Shown here piece by piece: positions 34,014-42,070 of a stretch of 64,000 nucleotides of DNA. This DNA is from Solirubrobacterales bacterium. GTDB taxonomy: Bacteria; Actinomycetota; Thermoleophilia; Solirubrobacterales; 70-9. Position 1 is the stretch's first letter, and the number at the start of each line of letters is the position of its first letter. Under the pieces are notes generated by a model. That model searched no databases, was not told the origin of the DNA, and worked only from the letters and a program-made list of their open reading frames with translations. The DNA is taken from NCBI GenBank assembly GCA_023958085.1, contig JAMLGI010000002.1, positions 124,001 through 188,000 on the forward strand, in the 5' to 3' direction. The position numbers and the translations under genes are program-made.

Positions 34014-34660
34014 AACAGGGTTCTCCAGTAGCTCCAGAATGCTTCCGCGATCAGCACGACGACCGTGAGCATCGAGACCGTCAAGATTACCCCGTGATAG
34101 TTGGCGGCGAACCGGATAGCTCCATTAAATCTGCCCGCTTTGCCGATGTTTCCCGCTGAGAGGTTGTAGATGGTCACGTAGACAAAAAGGGTGAACACGG
34201 CAACCCAGACGACCATGCAGTACGGGCAAAGCGCTTCGATCCGGTAGAGGCTCTGGAAGATTAGCCAGCAGACGAAACCGAACGCGAACGTCACCCCGGC
34301 CTGGATCACGAGCCACATCCGGCGAGGGAACCTGACCCCGATCAGCATCGCAGCCCCCACCATCGAAAGCCCCCCGAAGCCGACGATCCCGAGAAGTGGA
34401 TTGGGAAATCCGAACGCTTCTGCCTGGTCGCTTTCCATGATCGAGCCGCAGGAGAGGATTGGATTGATCGAGCAGGTCGGGACGTAGTCCGGATTGCCGA
34501 TCAGCTTCAGTTTCTCGACGAAGAGAATCACCGCGGCGAAGAATGCGATCAATGATGCGATCGTGATGATCCAACCGATCGCGCGCTTTAGGAACGCCGC
34601 CGAGTCCGGGACGGGTGATCCGGCCTCGGATTTAGTTACGGATCTAGCCCCAGCCGTCAC
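34010..34660 (-). CDS. Vitamin K epoxide reductase (VKOR) family protein
   Basis: A 216-residue membrane enzyme that re-oxidises a DsbA-like partner using quinone, the actinobacterial counterpart of DsbB. The loop cysteines (VPTCSINPILSCGSIM) are present, as is the helix-4 active-site pair in LYRIEALCPYCMVVW. The GFPNPLLGIVGFGG segment is typical. GTG 34660 overlaps the stop of the DsbA-like gene by four bases, so enzyme and partner are made together. It is part of the operon behind the BlaI-type operator at 35347. Confidence 0.93.
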   Translation of the reverse strand: MTAGARSVTKSEAGSPVPDSAAFLKRAIGWIITIASLIAFFAAVILFVEKLKLIGNPDYVPTCSINPILSCGSIMESDQAEAFGFPNPLLGIVGFGGLSMVGAAMLIGVRFPRRMWLVIQAGVTFAFGFVCWLIFQSLYRIEALCPYCMVVWVAVFTLFVYVTIYNLSAGNIGKAGRFNGAIRFAANYHGVILTVSMLTVVVLIAEAFWSYWRTLF

Positions 34661-35307
34661 TCGGAAAGTAGAGCGTCGATTCGCTCCTTGAGCAATTCAT
34701 ACGGAGGCATCGAGGGCAGCTCTTCATCGTTCAGGAAGATCGTCGGTGTTCCCTGGACGCCGAGGCCCACCCCGTCCTGCTGATCCTTGGCGATCCGCTC
34801 GGCGGTCTTCGGATCGTTCACGTCGGCGACGAACTGCGCCTCGTCGAGACCGAGTTCACGGGCGAACTCGACGAACAGATCCTCCTTGGAATCCTGCGAC
34901 TCGCCCCACTCCGACTGGGTCTCGTACATCTTCACGTACATCTCCTCGAAGGCATCCTGCTTCGATGCCGCCTCGACCGCACGGGCCGCGTTCTCGGCGT
35001 TGCCGTGCCCTGAGAGGGGGAAGTAGCGGACGACGAAGTTGATGCGTCCCTCGTACTCCTCACGGATTCGCTCCATGACCGGGAACTGGGCCTTGCATGC
35101 CTCGCATTCGAAATCGAGGAATTCGACCAGGTTGACCTTGTCGTCCTCGGCGGTGGACAGCATGTGGGAGTCGGCCCTGACCGTCTTCGGGTTCTCAGCT
35201 GCGTCCGAGTTCACCGGTCCCCCGCTGTCGCGGGTGTTCATGAATATGAGGCCACCGAGCACGAACAAGAAGATGACGGCGAAGGTGACTTTGGTGTTCT
35301 GAGTCAA
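34657..35307 (-). CDS. DsbA-like thiol oxidoreductase, membrane-anchored
   Basis: A 216-residue thioredoxin-fold protein with one N-terminal helix (residues 6-24) and an extracytoplasmic DsbA-type domain. The active site is C-E-A-C in LVEFLDFECEACKAQFPVM, and the cis-proline loop is in GVQGTPTIFLNDEEL. It introduces disulfides into exported proteins and is re-oxidised by the VKOR encoded next. The start is TTG 35307 with AAAGGA upstream. It is the first gene after the operator at 35347-35365 and therefore the head of a six-gene row ending at 30869. Confidence 0.92.
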   Translation of the reverse strand: MTQNTKVTFAVIFLFVLGGLIFMNTRDSGGPVNSDAAENPKTVRADSHMLSTAEDDKVNLVEFLDFECEACKAQFPVMERIREEYEGRINFVVRYFPLSGHGNAENAARAVEAASKQDAFEEMYVKMYETQSEWGESQDSKEDLFVEFARELGLDEAQFVADVNDPKTAERIAKDQQDGVGLGVQGTPTIFLNDEELPSMPPYELLKERIDALLSE

Positions 35308-35346
35308 GGGGGAGTCGGTCCTTTCGAAGCGGGCCAGACTCCGATC

Positions 35347-35365
35347 CTACTATGTTACGTAGTAG
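35347..35365. promoter_or_regulatory. BlaI-type operator before the DsbA operon
   Basis: CTACTATGTTACGTAGTAG: nine-base arms around one central base, with a single arm mismatch. It contains the TACTA...TAGTA core used by BlaI/MecI repressors and lies between the end of blaI and the DsbA-like start, 40 bases upstream of the latter. Confidence 0.75.
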
Positions 35366-35764
35366 CTACGACTCGTCGTCGGTGAGCTTGCGGAGGCGTG
35401 CGACCTCGTCGGGGCCGGCCTCTGAGACTTGCCGGGCGAACTGCGCGAGGGCGAGGTCACCGTACTCACCGACGAGCGCGTCCACCTCTGCCCTGGCCCG
35501 CTCCTCCAGGTAGCCCTGACGGGAGACCATTGGGCGATAGAGATCCGACTTTCCTTCCCGGCGACGCTCGACGATGCCTTTGCCGTGGAGCCGGGACAGG
35601 ATCGTCATGAACGTCGTGTAGGCACGCTGCTTGCCGCCGCCCGCATTCACCAGCTCAGCAACTCGCCGCACCGAGATCTCGTCGTCGTCTTTCCAGACGA
35701 CCTCCATGACCTCGCGTTCGAGATCGGACAGGCCGGGAAGCTCGTCTTGCTTGGGCTTCGTCAC
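35366..35764 (-). CDS. blaI: BlaI/MecI-family transcriptional repressor
   Basis: A 132-residue winged-helix repressor. It has the family pattern LSDLEREVMEVVWKDDDEISVRRVAELVN at about 10-38, then RAYTTFMTILSRLHGKGIVERRREGKSDLYRP. The C-terminal dimerisation helix ends VARLRKLTDDES. BlaI proteins bind TACTAC...GTAGTA sites and are removed when a membrane M56 protease cleaves them. The M56 gene lies immediately upstream in the same direction. The start is GTG 35764. Four matching sites in the island point to a wider regulon than beta-lactam resistance; no beta-lactamase is present. Confidence 0.92.
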   Translation of the reverse strand: MTKPKQDELPGLSDLEREVMEVVWKDDDEISVRRVAELVNAGGGKQRAYTTFMTILSRLHGKGIVERRREGKSDLYRPMVSRQGYLEERARAEVDALVGEYGDLALAQFARQVSEAGPDEVARLRKLTDDES

Positions 35765-35801
35765 AATCTCACCGTATCGTCGGCACGCGTCGCCATGCCA
35801 G

Positions 35802-36749
35802 TCATCGGAGCTGGAAGCTCGGTCGGGACCAGGTCATCGCGGCGGCCAGAACCATCGGCGTCATCGTCAAGATCAAGAGACAGACGTGCAGGCCGAGCGC
35901 TTCGAATCCGACCGGAACACTCGTAAGTAGCTCGACCGATAGGACCGGCGCCGACAGCAGCGCGGTGAGGGCTACGAGGGTCGCAACGATCATCGATCGG
36001 CTCGGTGTCCAGATGCCGCGCTCGCCGGTCAGATCGTCAACCCTCTCCTTCGAGGCGCTGGCCTGATCGAGTGTTCCGTCGCTTGCCGGAAAGGCGAGCA
36101 GGGCATCGGCTACATCGCGACGGCCACCATCGGTGGAACCGGCTGCCGCACGGTCGGCGCGAATCTCGGAGAGGGCCAGGTACTTCTGGCCGACCTGACC
36201 GAGCACTGGCAGGAAGAAAAACCCCTCGGCAAGCGTTCGGGCGATAGCACGGCGAAGCGGGTCGCGATTGACGCGGTGGTGCTCCTCATGGGCCATCACC
36301 ACACGCAGAACGTCGGGGGATATCTCCTCGACGGCGGCACGGCTCACATAGACCTCGGGACGGAGCAGGCCGGCACAGAAGGCCAAAGGTCGAGAGTCCT
36401 CATACATGCGGCACGAGACGCCGGACGCCACGATCGGCTCCGAGACTCGGCGAAGCGCCTTCACGCGGCGACCCGCCGCTATCAAGCGCCACAGGCTTCG
36501 GGCCGTCCGGACCACGACGAAAAAGGCGGCCAGAGCCACGGCGGCGAAGAGCAGCCATCCGACCGAAAGCCGGGCCAGGACTGTGCCGCAACAGGCCTCC
36601 AGGATCGATCCCGGAGACGGTCCGGCCACCAGCGACCCGATAAGGGTGACAGTCGAGAAAAGCATCGAAACGAACCCCAGGAAGCAGAGCAGGGCGAAAA
36701 GGGTTGATGTCGTGAGCACCGAGCGCACCGGTTGAGGGTAGCGATTCAT
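35802..36749 (-). CDS. M56-family (BlaR1/MecR1-type) membrane metalloprotease
   Basis: A 315-residue membrane protease with four or more helices. The zinc-binding motif HEEHH lies in VVMAHEEHHRVNRDPLRR, with the third ligand region in YLALSEIRADRAAAGS. There is no penicillin-binding sensor domain at the C-terminus, so the signal differs from that of BlaR1; the periplasmic loop or membrane state may be sensed. ATG 36749 overlaps the stop of the cadA-like gene by four bases. It is expected to inactivate the BlaI repressor encoded after it. Confidence 0.9.
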   Translation of the reverse strand: MNRYPQPVRSVLTTSTLFALLCFLGFVSMLFSTVTLIGSLVAGPSPGSILEACCGTVLARLSVGWLLFAAVALAAFFVVVRTARSLWRLIAAGRRVKALRRVSEPIVASGVSCRMYEDSRPLAFCAGLLRPEVYVSRAAVEEISPDVLRVVMAHEEHHRVNRDPLRRAIARTLAEGFFFLPVLGQVGQKYLALSEIRADRAAAGSTDGGRRDVADALLAFPASDGTLDQASASKERVDDLTGERGIWTPSRSMIVATLVALTALLSAPVLSVELLTSVPVGFEALGLHVCLLILTMTPMVLAAAMTWSRPSFQLR

Positions 36750-39046
36750 CCGTCCCGATCACCGTTGTACATCGGCAACGCCCGTGGGGTGTCGGCTTTG
36801 GGCATCGACCGCTCCTGGCAATCCTCGTCGTCACAGCAGACAACGGTCTCCGGCGAGTTCCGGTGCGGGTTCGCGTTAGTCGTCTCGGACCGCGGACGCG
36901 AAGCCGTGCGTGGACGGCGAAGCAGCCGAAGGCCGTTCATCGTGACCAGAAGGGAGATTCCCATGTCCACCGCGATGGCCGTTACGAGGGTCACGTAACC
37001 GAGCGGTGCGAGCACCACGAAGATCGCTTTGCTGACCAGTGAGACGGTCACGTTTTGCTTCATGATGTTCACCGCCTTTCGGCTGAGCCCGATCGCGTCC
37101 GGCAACCTGACCAGGTCGTCCCCCATCAGCGCGACATCGGCCGAGTCGAGCGCCACGTCGCTTCCGGCCGCGCCCATCGCCACACCGACCGTCGCTCCGG
37201 CGAGTGCGGGTGCGTCGTTGACTCCGTCGCCGACCATCACGGTCGGGCCGTGCGTGTCTTCGAGTTCGCGGATCACGTCCAGCTTCTCTTCCGGGAAGAG
37301 CCCTGACCGCCAAGATGCGATGCCGGTTTTTTCGGCGACCGCCCGGGCGACCGGTTCGCTGTCACCGGTCAGCATCACGATGTCGCCTATGCGCAGGTGC
37401 TCGCGAAGAGTTGCCACCGCGGCGCCGGCTTCCAGTCGTGGTTCGTCGGCAAGACCGAAGATGGCGAGTGCACGGTCACCCTCGCCCAGGATCACAGCGG
37501 TCTCTCCGCGGGTCTGTATCTCTTCGAACTGCGGTGGCAGTTGGACTTTTCGGTCGGCCGCCATGCGTGGCCCTCCCGCCCAAAGGTCTCGTCCGGCGAC
37601 GGTTGCCTCGGCGCCCTTGCCCGGTATGGCCTCGAATCCCGTCACCTCCGGAATCGGAGACTCGATCTCGGCCGCGGCCCTCACCAAGGCCTGGCCGAGA
37701 GGATGCTCCGATCCCTTCTCGATCGCCGCCATCAGTCCCAGGGCAGCGTCGTCTCCGGTTCCGTCGAAGGTGGCAACGGTGACCACCACCGGTCTCGCCC
37801 TCGTAAGCGTTCCGGTCTTGTCAAGGGCGACTGCTTTGACCGATGCGAGATCCTCGAGTACCTGGCCTCCCTTGATCAGCACACCGATCTTCGCGGCACC
37901 ACCGATCGCGGCCACAACACTGGCCGGAACCGAGATCACGAGCGCGCACGGGCAGGCGACGATCAGCAGCGCGAGCGCCCGGTAAAACCAGGTGTCGAAC
38001 GAACCCCCGGCGAGCACCGGAACCACGGCGACCGCCACGGCGACAAGCAAGACGATCGGCGTGTAGATCCTCGCGAAGCGATCGACGAATCGCTCCGACG
38101 GGGCACGGCTCCCCTGGGCGTCACTAACCAGGCGAGTCACCTGGGCGAGGGTCGAGTCCTCCGCCCCAGAGGTGGTGCGCATCGTGAACGAACCCGCGAC
38201 GTTCAATGTGCCTGCGAAAACGTCCTCCCCGGCCTGCTTGTCAACGGGAAGCGATTCGCCGGTGAGGGTCGATTCGTCGACACTCGAGTTTCCCTCGATC
38301 ACCTCACCATCGAGTGGGAGCCTCTCCCCCGGCCGGATCACGATCGACGAGCCGACCGTGATCTCCTCGACCGGAGTCAGGATCTCGGTCGAGCCGAAGA
38401 GAACGTGCGCCGTGGTCGGGGCAAGCTCCCGGAGTGATTCGACCGACCGGCGGCTGCGTTCCAGGGCGATCTCCTCAAGTGCGTTGCCGACCGCGAAGAG
38501 CACGACCACCCATGCAGCCTCGGCGTAGTCCCCGATCGCCACGGCACCTACCGCCGCAAGCGCCATCAAGACGTTCATGTCGAGGGCGCGCTGCCGGACC
38601 GCGGCTACAGCGGACACGGCGATTGCCCATCCCCCGGTGACCATCGTCAGGAGAAAGAGGCCCTGGCTGACCACGGCCGGAAGGTCCGTGAGCGAGGTGA
38701 CGACCGCGGCCACGAGCAATCCGATCGCCACGGTGGTCGAGACGGTCCGCGGATTGCGCCGCCAGAACGGAACGAGGTCCCGCCTTGGCTGGCCGGCGGG
38801 TTGGGTCGTGTAACCAGCGCGTCGGACCGCCGTTTGAATCGTCTCGACGGTTGCGGCTCCTTCGACGACCATCGTGGCGTTGCCGATCGACACACTCGCC
38901 GATTCGACTCCATCGAGATTCGAGACGACCTTCTGCACCGTCGCCGCACACGCCGCGCAGTCCATCCCTCCTACGCGAAAGCGCAACGCTTCCGCCGGTT
39001 CGACCTCGACGGCGCCTTCCGGTACTTTCAGGACGCTCTCACTCAA
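36746..39046 (-). CDS. cadA: Zn/Cd/Pb-exporting P1B-type ATPase (CadA/ZntA-like)
   Basis: A 766-residue metal pump. An N-terminal heavy-metal domain carries GMDCAACAATVQK at about residue 28. The membrane metal site CPC is in IVACPCALVISVPAS, and the phosphorylated aspartate in DKTGTLT. The hinge is MVGDGVNDAPALAGATVG. An aspartate-glycine in the last helix (VDMGISLLVTMNGLRLL) is typical of the zinc/cadmium/lead subgroup. The C-terminal tail has an extra cysteine-rich patch (VVCCDDEDCQ). The TTG start at 39046 overlaps the CadC-like stop by eight bases. It is regulated by the upstream metal sensor. Confidence 0.93.
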   Translation of the reverse strand: MSESVLKVPEGAVEVEPAEALRFRVGGMDCAACAATVQKVVSNLDGVESASVSIGNATMVVEGAATVETIQTAVRRAGYTTQPAGQPRRDLVPFWRRNPRTVSTTVAIGLLVAAVVTSLTDLPAVVSQGLFLLTMVTGGWAIAVSAVAAVRQRALDMNVLMALAAVGAVAIGDYAEAAWVVVLFAVGNALEEIALERSRRSVESLRELAPTTAHVLFGSTEILTPVEEITVGSSIVIRPGERLPLDGEVIEGNSSVDESTLTGESLPVDKQAGEDVFAGTLNVAGSFTMRTTSGAEDSTLAQVTRLVSDAQGSRAPSERFVDRFARIYTPIVLLVAVAVAVVPVLAGGSFDTWFYRALALLIVACPCALVISVPASVVAAIGGAAKIGVLIKGGQVLEDLASVKAVALDKTGTLTRARPVVVTVATFDGTGDDAALGLMAAIEKGSEHPLGQALVRAAAEIESPIPEVTGFEAIPGKGAEATVAGRDLWAGGPRMAADRKVQLPPQFEEIQTRGETAVILGEGDRALAIFGLADEPRLEAGAAVATLREHLRIGDIVMLTGDSEPVARAVAEKTGIASWRSGLFPEEKLDVIRELEDTHGPTVMVGDGVNDAPALAGATVGVAMGAAGSDVALDSADVALMGDDLVRLPDAIGLSRKAVNIMKQNVTVSLVSKAIFVVLAPLGYVTLVTAIAVDMGISLLVTMNGLRLLRRPRTASRPRSETTNANPHRNSPETVVCCDDEDCQERSMPKADTPRALPMYNGDRDG

Positions 39047-39410
39047 ACCGAGATCCTGCCGGAGTGTCTCCCACGACCGCCCTAAGAAGATTGGTCCCGG
39101 ACTCGGCCAGCGAGTAGAGGACCATCTTGCCCTCCTTGCGAGAAGTCGCCACGCCGGCCGCTTTCAGCAGTCTGAGGTGATGGGAGACGATCTTGTCCTG
39201 GCGACCGACCACCCACGACAGGTCGCAGACACACATCTCACCACCCGCGTCCAGGGCCATCGCGATGCCGAGCCGGTTCGGATCCGAAAGCGCCTTCGCC
39301 CTCGAGGAAGCGTCGTTCAGCGTCTCCAGGGCGGGCAGGGTTTCCCTGATCCGTTCAGCCTTGGGGATATCGAGGCAGAGCAGCTCACAGGTTTCGTCGG
39401 TCGCGGTCAT
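39039..39410 (-). CDS. cadC: CadC-like ArsR/SmtB metal-sensing repressor
   Basis: A 123-residue winged-helix repressor. Cysteines at 8 and 12 (ETCELLCLD) and 60 and 62 (EMCVCDLSW) have nearly the spacing of the Cd/Pb site of CadC (Cys7, 11, 58, 60 in the Staphylococcus protein). The recognition helix region is QDKIVSHHLRLLKAAG. It is the first gene of the cadC-cadA-M56-blaI row and is expected to release DNA when cadmium, lead or zinc binds. The DNA upstream (39411-39690) is the shared control region with the divergent M23 operon. Confidence 0.9.
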   Translation of the reverse strand: MTATDETCELLCLDIPKAERIRETLPALETLNDASSRAKALSDPNRLGIAMALDAGGEMCVCDLSWVVGRQDKIVSHHLRLLKAAGVATSRKEGKMVLYSLAESGTNLLRAVVGDTPAGSRFE

Positions 39411-39484
39411 AAAATCATCCTAACATCCGTGAGATTGTTGGTGACAACCTCCCCGAGCGAATCTTCAGCGGTATCGCAGGGTTC

Positions 39485-39501
39485 TACTACAGCGTGTCGT
39501 A
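39485..39501. promoter_or_regulatory. BlaI-type operator before the M23/thioredoxin operon
   Basis: TACTACA, GCG, TGTCGTA: one mismatch from a perfect inverted repeat with the same three-base spacer as the site at 46304. It lies in the 280-base gap between the divergent cadC and M23 genes, about 190 bases before the M23 start. No other gene is seen in that gap. Confidence 0.65.
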
Positions 39502-39690
39502 AGTATTCGCTACAGTCTCAATCTGTTCATGCCATAACTGCCGAATCCAGCGACCTTCAGTCAATGGAGCGGGGGAACCAACGAGACCAAGGAGGTCTCC
39601 GGGGCGAATCGGAAGCTTGCTTTCCGTAGCGCGATCTCTTTCAGCGCGAGCCCGTCAGCTAACCCCGCAGGCTCAAGAGAGAGGACCGTT

Positions 39691-40233
39691 TTGTCCCGAT
39701 CACCCCTGGTGAGGAGCCTCATCGCCGCCGCTGCCGTGTTCATGACCATCGGAACCGCCCAATCTTTCGCCTCCAGTGGCGGGATCAACTTGCCGTCGGC
39801 GGACGAACCGGTGGCCGACAGTGGTGCCGCCAAGTTCCCGGTGAAGGCCCGTGTGTCTTGGGGCGACGGGCTCGGTGCGGGCCGCCGCCACCAGGGCCAG
39901 GACCTGATGGCGAAGTGCGGCAGGCCGGTCGTCGCCGCCAAGGCCGGGAAGGTGACGACCGTCGACTACCAAGCCTCCGGCGCAGGTAACTATGCCGTCG
40001 TTCGCGGCACGTCCTCGAAGTTCGATTACGTCTACATGCACATGCTGAAGGCTCCCCGCGTCTCGACCGGAGACCGGGTCAAGGCCGGACAGACGATCGG
40101 CTTCGTCGGCTCCACCGGCCGCTCGTCTGCCTGTCACCTCCATTTCGAGATGTGGACCCGCCCCGGCTGGTACAGGGGCGGCACCGTCAGCGATCCGACC
40201 CCCTACCTCCGACGCTGGAAACGATCGAGCTAG
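39691..40233 (+). CDS. Secreted M23-family peptidase
   Basis: A 180-residue exported protein with a signal peptide (SLIAAAAVFMTIGTAQSFA type) and a single M23/LytM domain. The zinc ligands are visible in RRHQGQDLMAKCG (H and D) and in SACHLHFEMW (H-x-H). The fold-typical GNYAVVRG and VKAGQTIGFVGSTGRS are present. It would cut peptidoglycan cross-bridges. The start is TTG 39691 with GAGAGGA upstream. It ends directly against the next gene, the second thioredoxin-like lipoprotein, so wall hydrolysis and thiol exchange are co-expressed behind the operator at 39485. Confidence 0.88.
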   Translation: MSRSPLVRSLIAAAAVFMTIGTAQSFASSGGINLPSADEPVADSGAAKFPVKARVSWGDGLGAGRRHQGQDLMAKCGRPVVAAKAGKVTTVDYQASGAGNYAVVRGTSSKFDYVYMHMLKAPRVSTGDRVKAGQTIGFVGSTGRSSACHLHFEMWTRPGWYRGGTVSDPTPYLRRWKRSS

Positions 40234-41217
40234 ATGCGCCTCGGCCGGAACGGAAGAAACCTGGGTCTGGCCGCACTCGTCTGCTTGGTTTCAGCAGGGC
40301 TCCTTTCCGGTTGCGGCGAGTCCGCACCTGAGGAGGGAACCACCCCGGCCCCGTCTGCTTCGGACTTCCCCGCACCCGGCAACCGTACGATCGAGGAACT
40401 CGCTGACACCGCTTCCTCCAGTGACTACCTGGTCGCTCCCGCCGGCAAGGTTTTCGAGCCCGGCCGAACGAGGTACTCGTTCGCCGTCCTTGACAAGCAG
40501 GGAAGCCAGGTCAACGACCAACAGGTCGCGATCTACGCGACCCGGGGACCGAAGGACAAGGTGATCGGGCCGTTTCCGGCGAGCATAGAATCACTCGCCA
40601 CCGACCCTTCGTTCAGCGCCCAGACGACTTCGCAGGATCCCGGAGCCGCCAAAGCCGTATATGTGACCGAGCTCGACCTGCCGTCCGCCGGCAGTTGGTA
40701 TCTCCTCGCCTACATCAACGCCGAATCCGGACCCCAGGGAGCCCAGCTCCCGACGATCAAGGCGTTGAAAGACAACAACGTGGCCGCCGTCGGTGAACCG
40801 GCACCGCGGGTCAGTACCCCGATCCCCGCCGATGTCGGCGGCGACATCTCGAAGATCGACACGAGGATCCCGGCCGACAGCATGCACCGCTCAGATCTCC
40901 AGGACGTGCTCGGCAAGAAGCCGGTGATTCTCGTGTTCTCGACTCCGCAGCTCTGCGAGAGCCGGGTCTGCGGACCGGTTGTGGATGTCCAGGCTCAGGT
41001 CGCCGAAGAAATGGGAGATCGTGCCGAGTTCATCCATTCGGAGATCTACAACGACAACGACGCAAACAAAGGTGTCCGGCCCCCGGTCAAGGCATTCGGC
41101 CTTCCCTCCGAACCTTGGCTGTTCGCGATCGATGAGAACGGGATCGTTCGGGATCGGATCGAAGGCCCGTTCGGCATCGAAGAAGTCCGCCGCGCCGTGG
41201 AGAAAGCCACGTCGTAA
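40234..41217 (+). CDS. Thioredoxin-like lipoprotein, copy 2
   Basis: A 327-residue lipoprotein, lipobox AGLLSGCGES, paralogous over its whole length to the protein at 30869-31858. Shared blocks include the VAPAGKVFEPGRTRYSF-type segment, GGDISKIDTR and the thioredoxin-like site PQLCESRVCGPVVDV with C-x4-C. They also share SEIYNDNDANKGVRPPVKAFG and EPWLFAIDENG. Its ATG follows the M23 stop without a gap. Two divergent copies on one island suggest duplication and specialisation. The role is presumably extracytoplasmic thiol-disulfide exchange; partner proteins are unknown. Confidence 0.82.
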   Translation: MRLGRNGRNLGLAALVCLVSAGLLSGCGESAPEEGTTPAPSASDFPAPGNRTIEELADTASSSDYLVAPAGKVFEPGRTRYSFAVLDKQGSQVNDQQVAIYATRGPKDKVIGPFPASIESLATDPSFSAQTTSQDPGAAKAVYVTELDLPSAGSWYLLAYINAESGPQGAQLPTIKALKDNNVAAVGEPAPRVSTPIPADVGGDISKIDTRIPADSMHRSDLQDVLGKKPVILVFSTPQLCESRVCGPVVDVQAQVAEEMGDRAEFIHSEIYNDNDANKGVRPPVKAFGLPSEPWLFAIDENGIVRDRIEGPFGIEEVRRAVEKATS

Positions 41218-41230
41218 CAATCACGACATC

Positions 41231-42004
41231 GTGACTTCGCCGACCGCCGACTCCCCAAAAGACACACCCTGGACCGGCCGCCTGACACTCACACCGGGCA
41301 TGGTGATCTACACCGGTCCGGGCGGGGACGCCGGCCTTCATTCTCACCACGCAATCCAGCTCGTCCGCTCGCTCGACATGTCATTCGAGTTAATCGTCGA
41401 GGATGAGACCACGAGATGTGAGGCCGCGCTCATCCCGAGCGGCTTGCCTCACAGCTTCAGCAGCGACGGCAACCAGCTTCTCATCGCTCTGATCGAGCCA
41501 CTCGGACCCCGCGGCACCGATCTAAACCTGCTCGCCACGAACCTCGGACGGAAATGTCTGGGTGACAGATTGCCGTCCGTGTCGCCAACGGATATCGACA
41601 ATCCGATCCAGATGGCGGGCGACACCCTCGGCGCGCTATTGCCCGAACTTCCGACCTACCCGACCCTCTCCCCTCACGTGGTCGCGGCCCTCACATACCT
41701 GGACGAGGCGATTGAAGGGAAGCCGAGCCTGGAGCAAGCGGCATCGGCGGCCGGCATCTCACCTTCGAGGTTGACCCATGTGTTCACCGAGGAGATCGGG
41801 ATTCCCTTCAGGAATTTCGCGCTGTGGCTCCGGCTCCGCCGAGTGGTCGACCAGGTGTCCGAGGGAGCCAACCTGACCGAAGCCGCGTTCGGTGCGGGCT
41901 TTAGTGATTCGCCGCATCTCAGCAAAGTGTTTCGTGAACATTTCGGGATGAGCCCGTCCGCCCTTCTTGGAATGAAGGTCGCCCCCGAGACCTGGCCCGC
42001 CTGA
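41231..42004 (+). CDS. AraC-family transcriptional regulator
   Basis: A 257-residue regulator from GTG 41231. The N-terminal cupin-like domain (about 15-110; GGDAGLHSHHAIQLV) probably binds a ligand. Two helix-turn-helix motifs follow at the C-terminus (about 165-255), with PSLEQAASAAGISPSRLTHVF and NLTEAAFGAGFSDSPHLSKVF, then REHFGMSPSALL. It sits 13 bases after the lipoprotein gene and upstream of the transglutaminase/AhpD-like pair, which it likely controls. Confidence 0.9.
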   Translation: MTSPTADSPKDTPWTGRLTLTPGMVIYTGPGGDAGLHSHHAIQLVRSLDMSFELIVEDETTRCEAALIPSGLPHSFSSDGNQLLIALIEPLGPRGTDLNLLATNLGRKCLGDRLPSVSPTDIDNPIQMAGDTLGALLPELPTYPTLSPHVVAALTYLDEAIEGKPSLEQAASAAGISPSRLTHVFTEEIGIPFRNFALWLRLRRVVDQVSEGANLTEAAFGAGFSDSPHLSKVFREHFGMSPSALLGMKVAPETWPA

Positions 42005-42070
42005 CGGCCGGGCAAGTAGGTCAGCCGAAAAATACAAGCCATATTCAGCCTCCCCTCCTACCTTGGAGGC

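Noticed and set aside
35366-36749. Beta-lactam resistance locus
   Set aside because: BlaI and M56 proteins are present, but there is no beta-lactamase, no PBP2a-like gene and no penicillin-binding sensor domain on the M56 protein.
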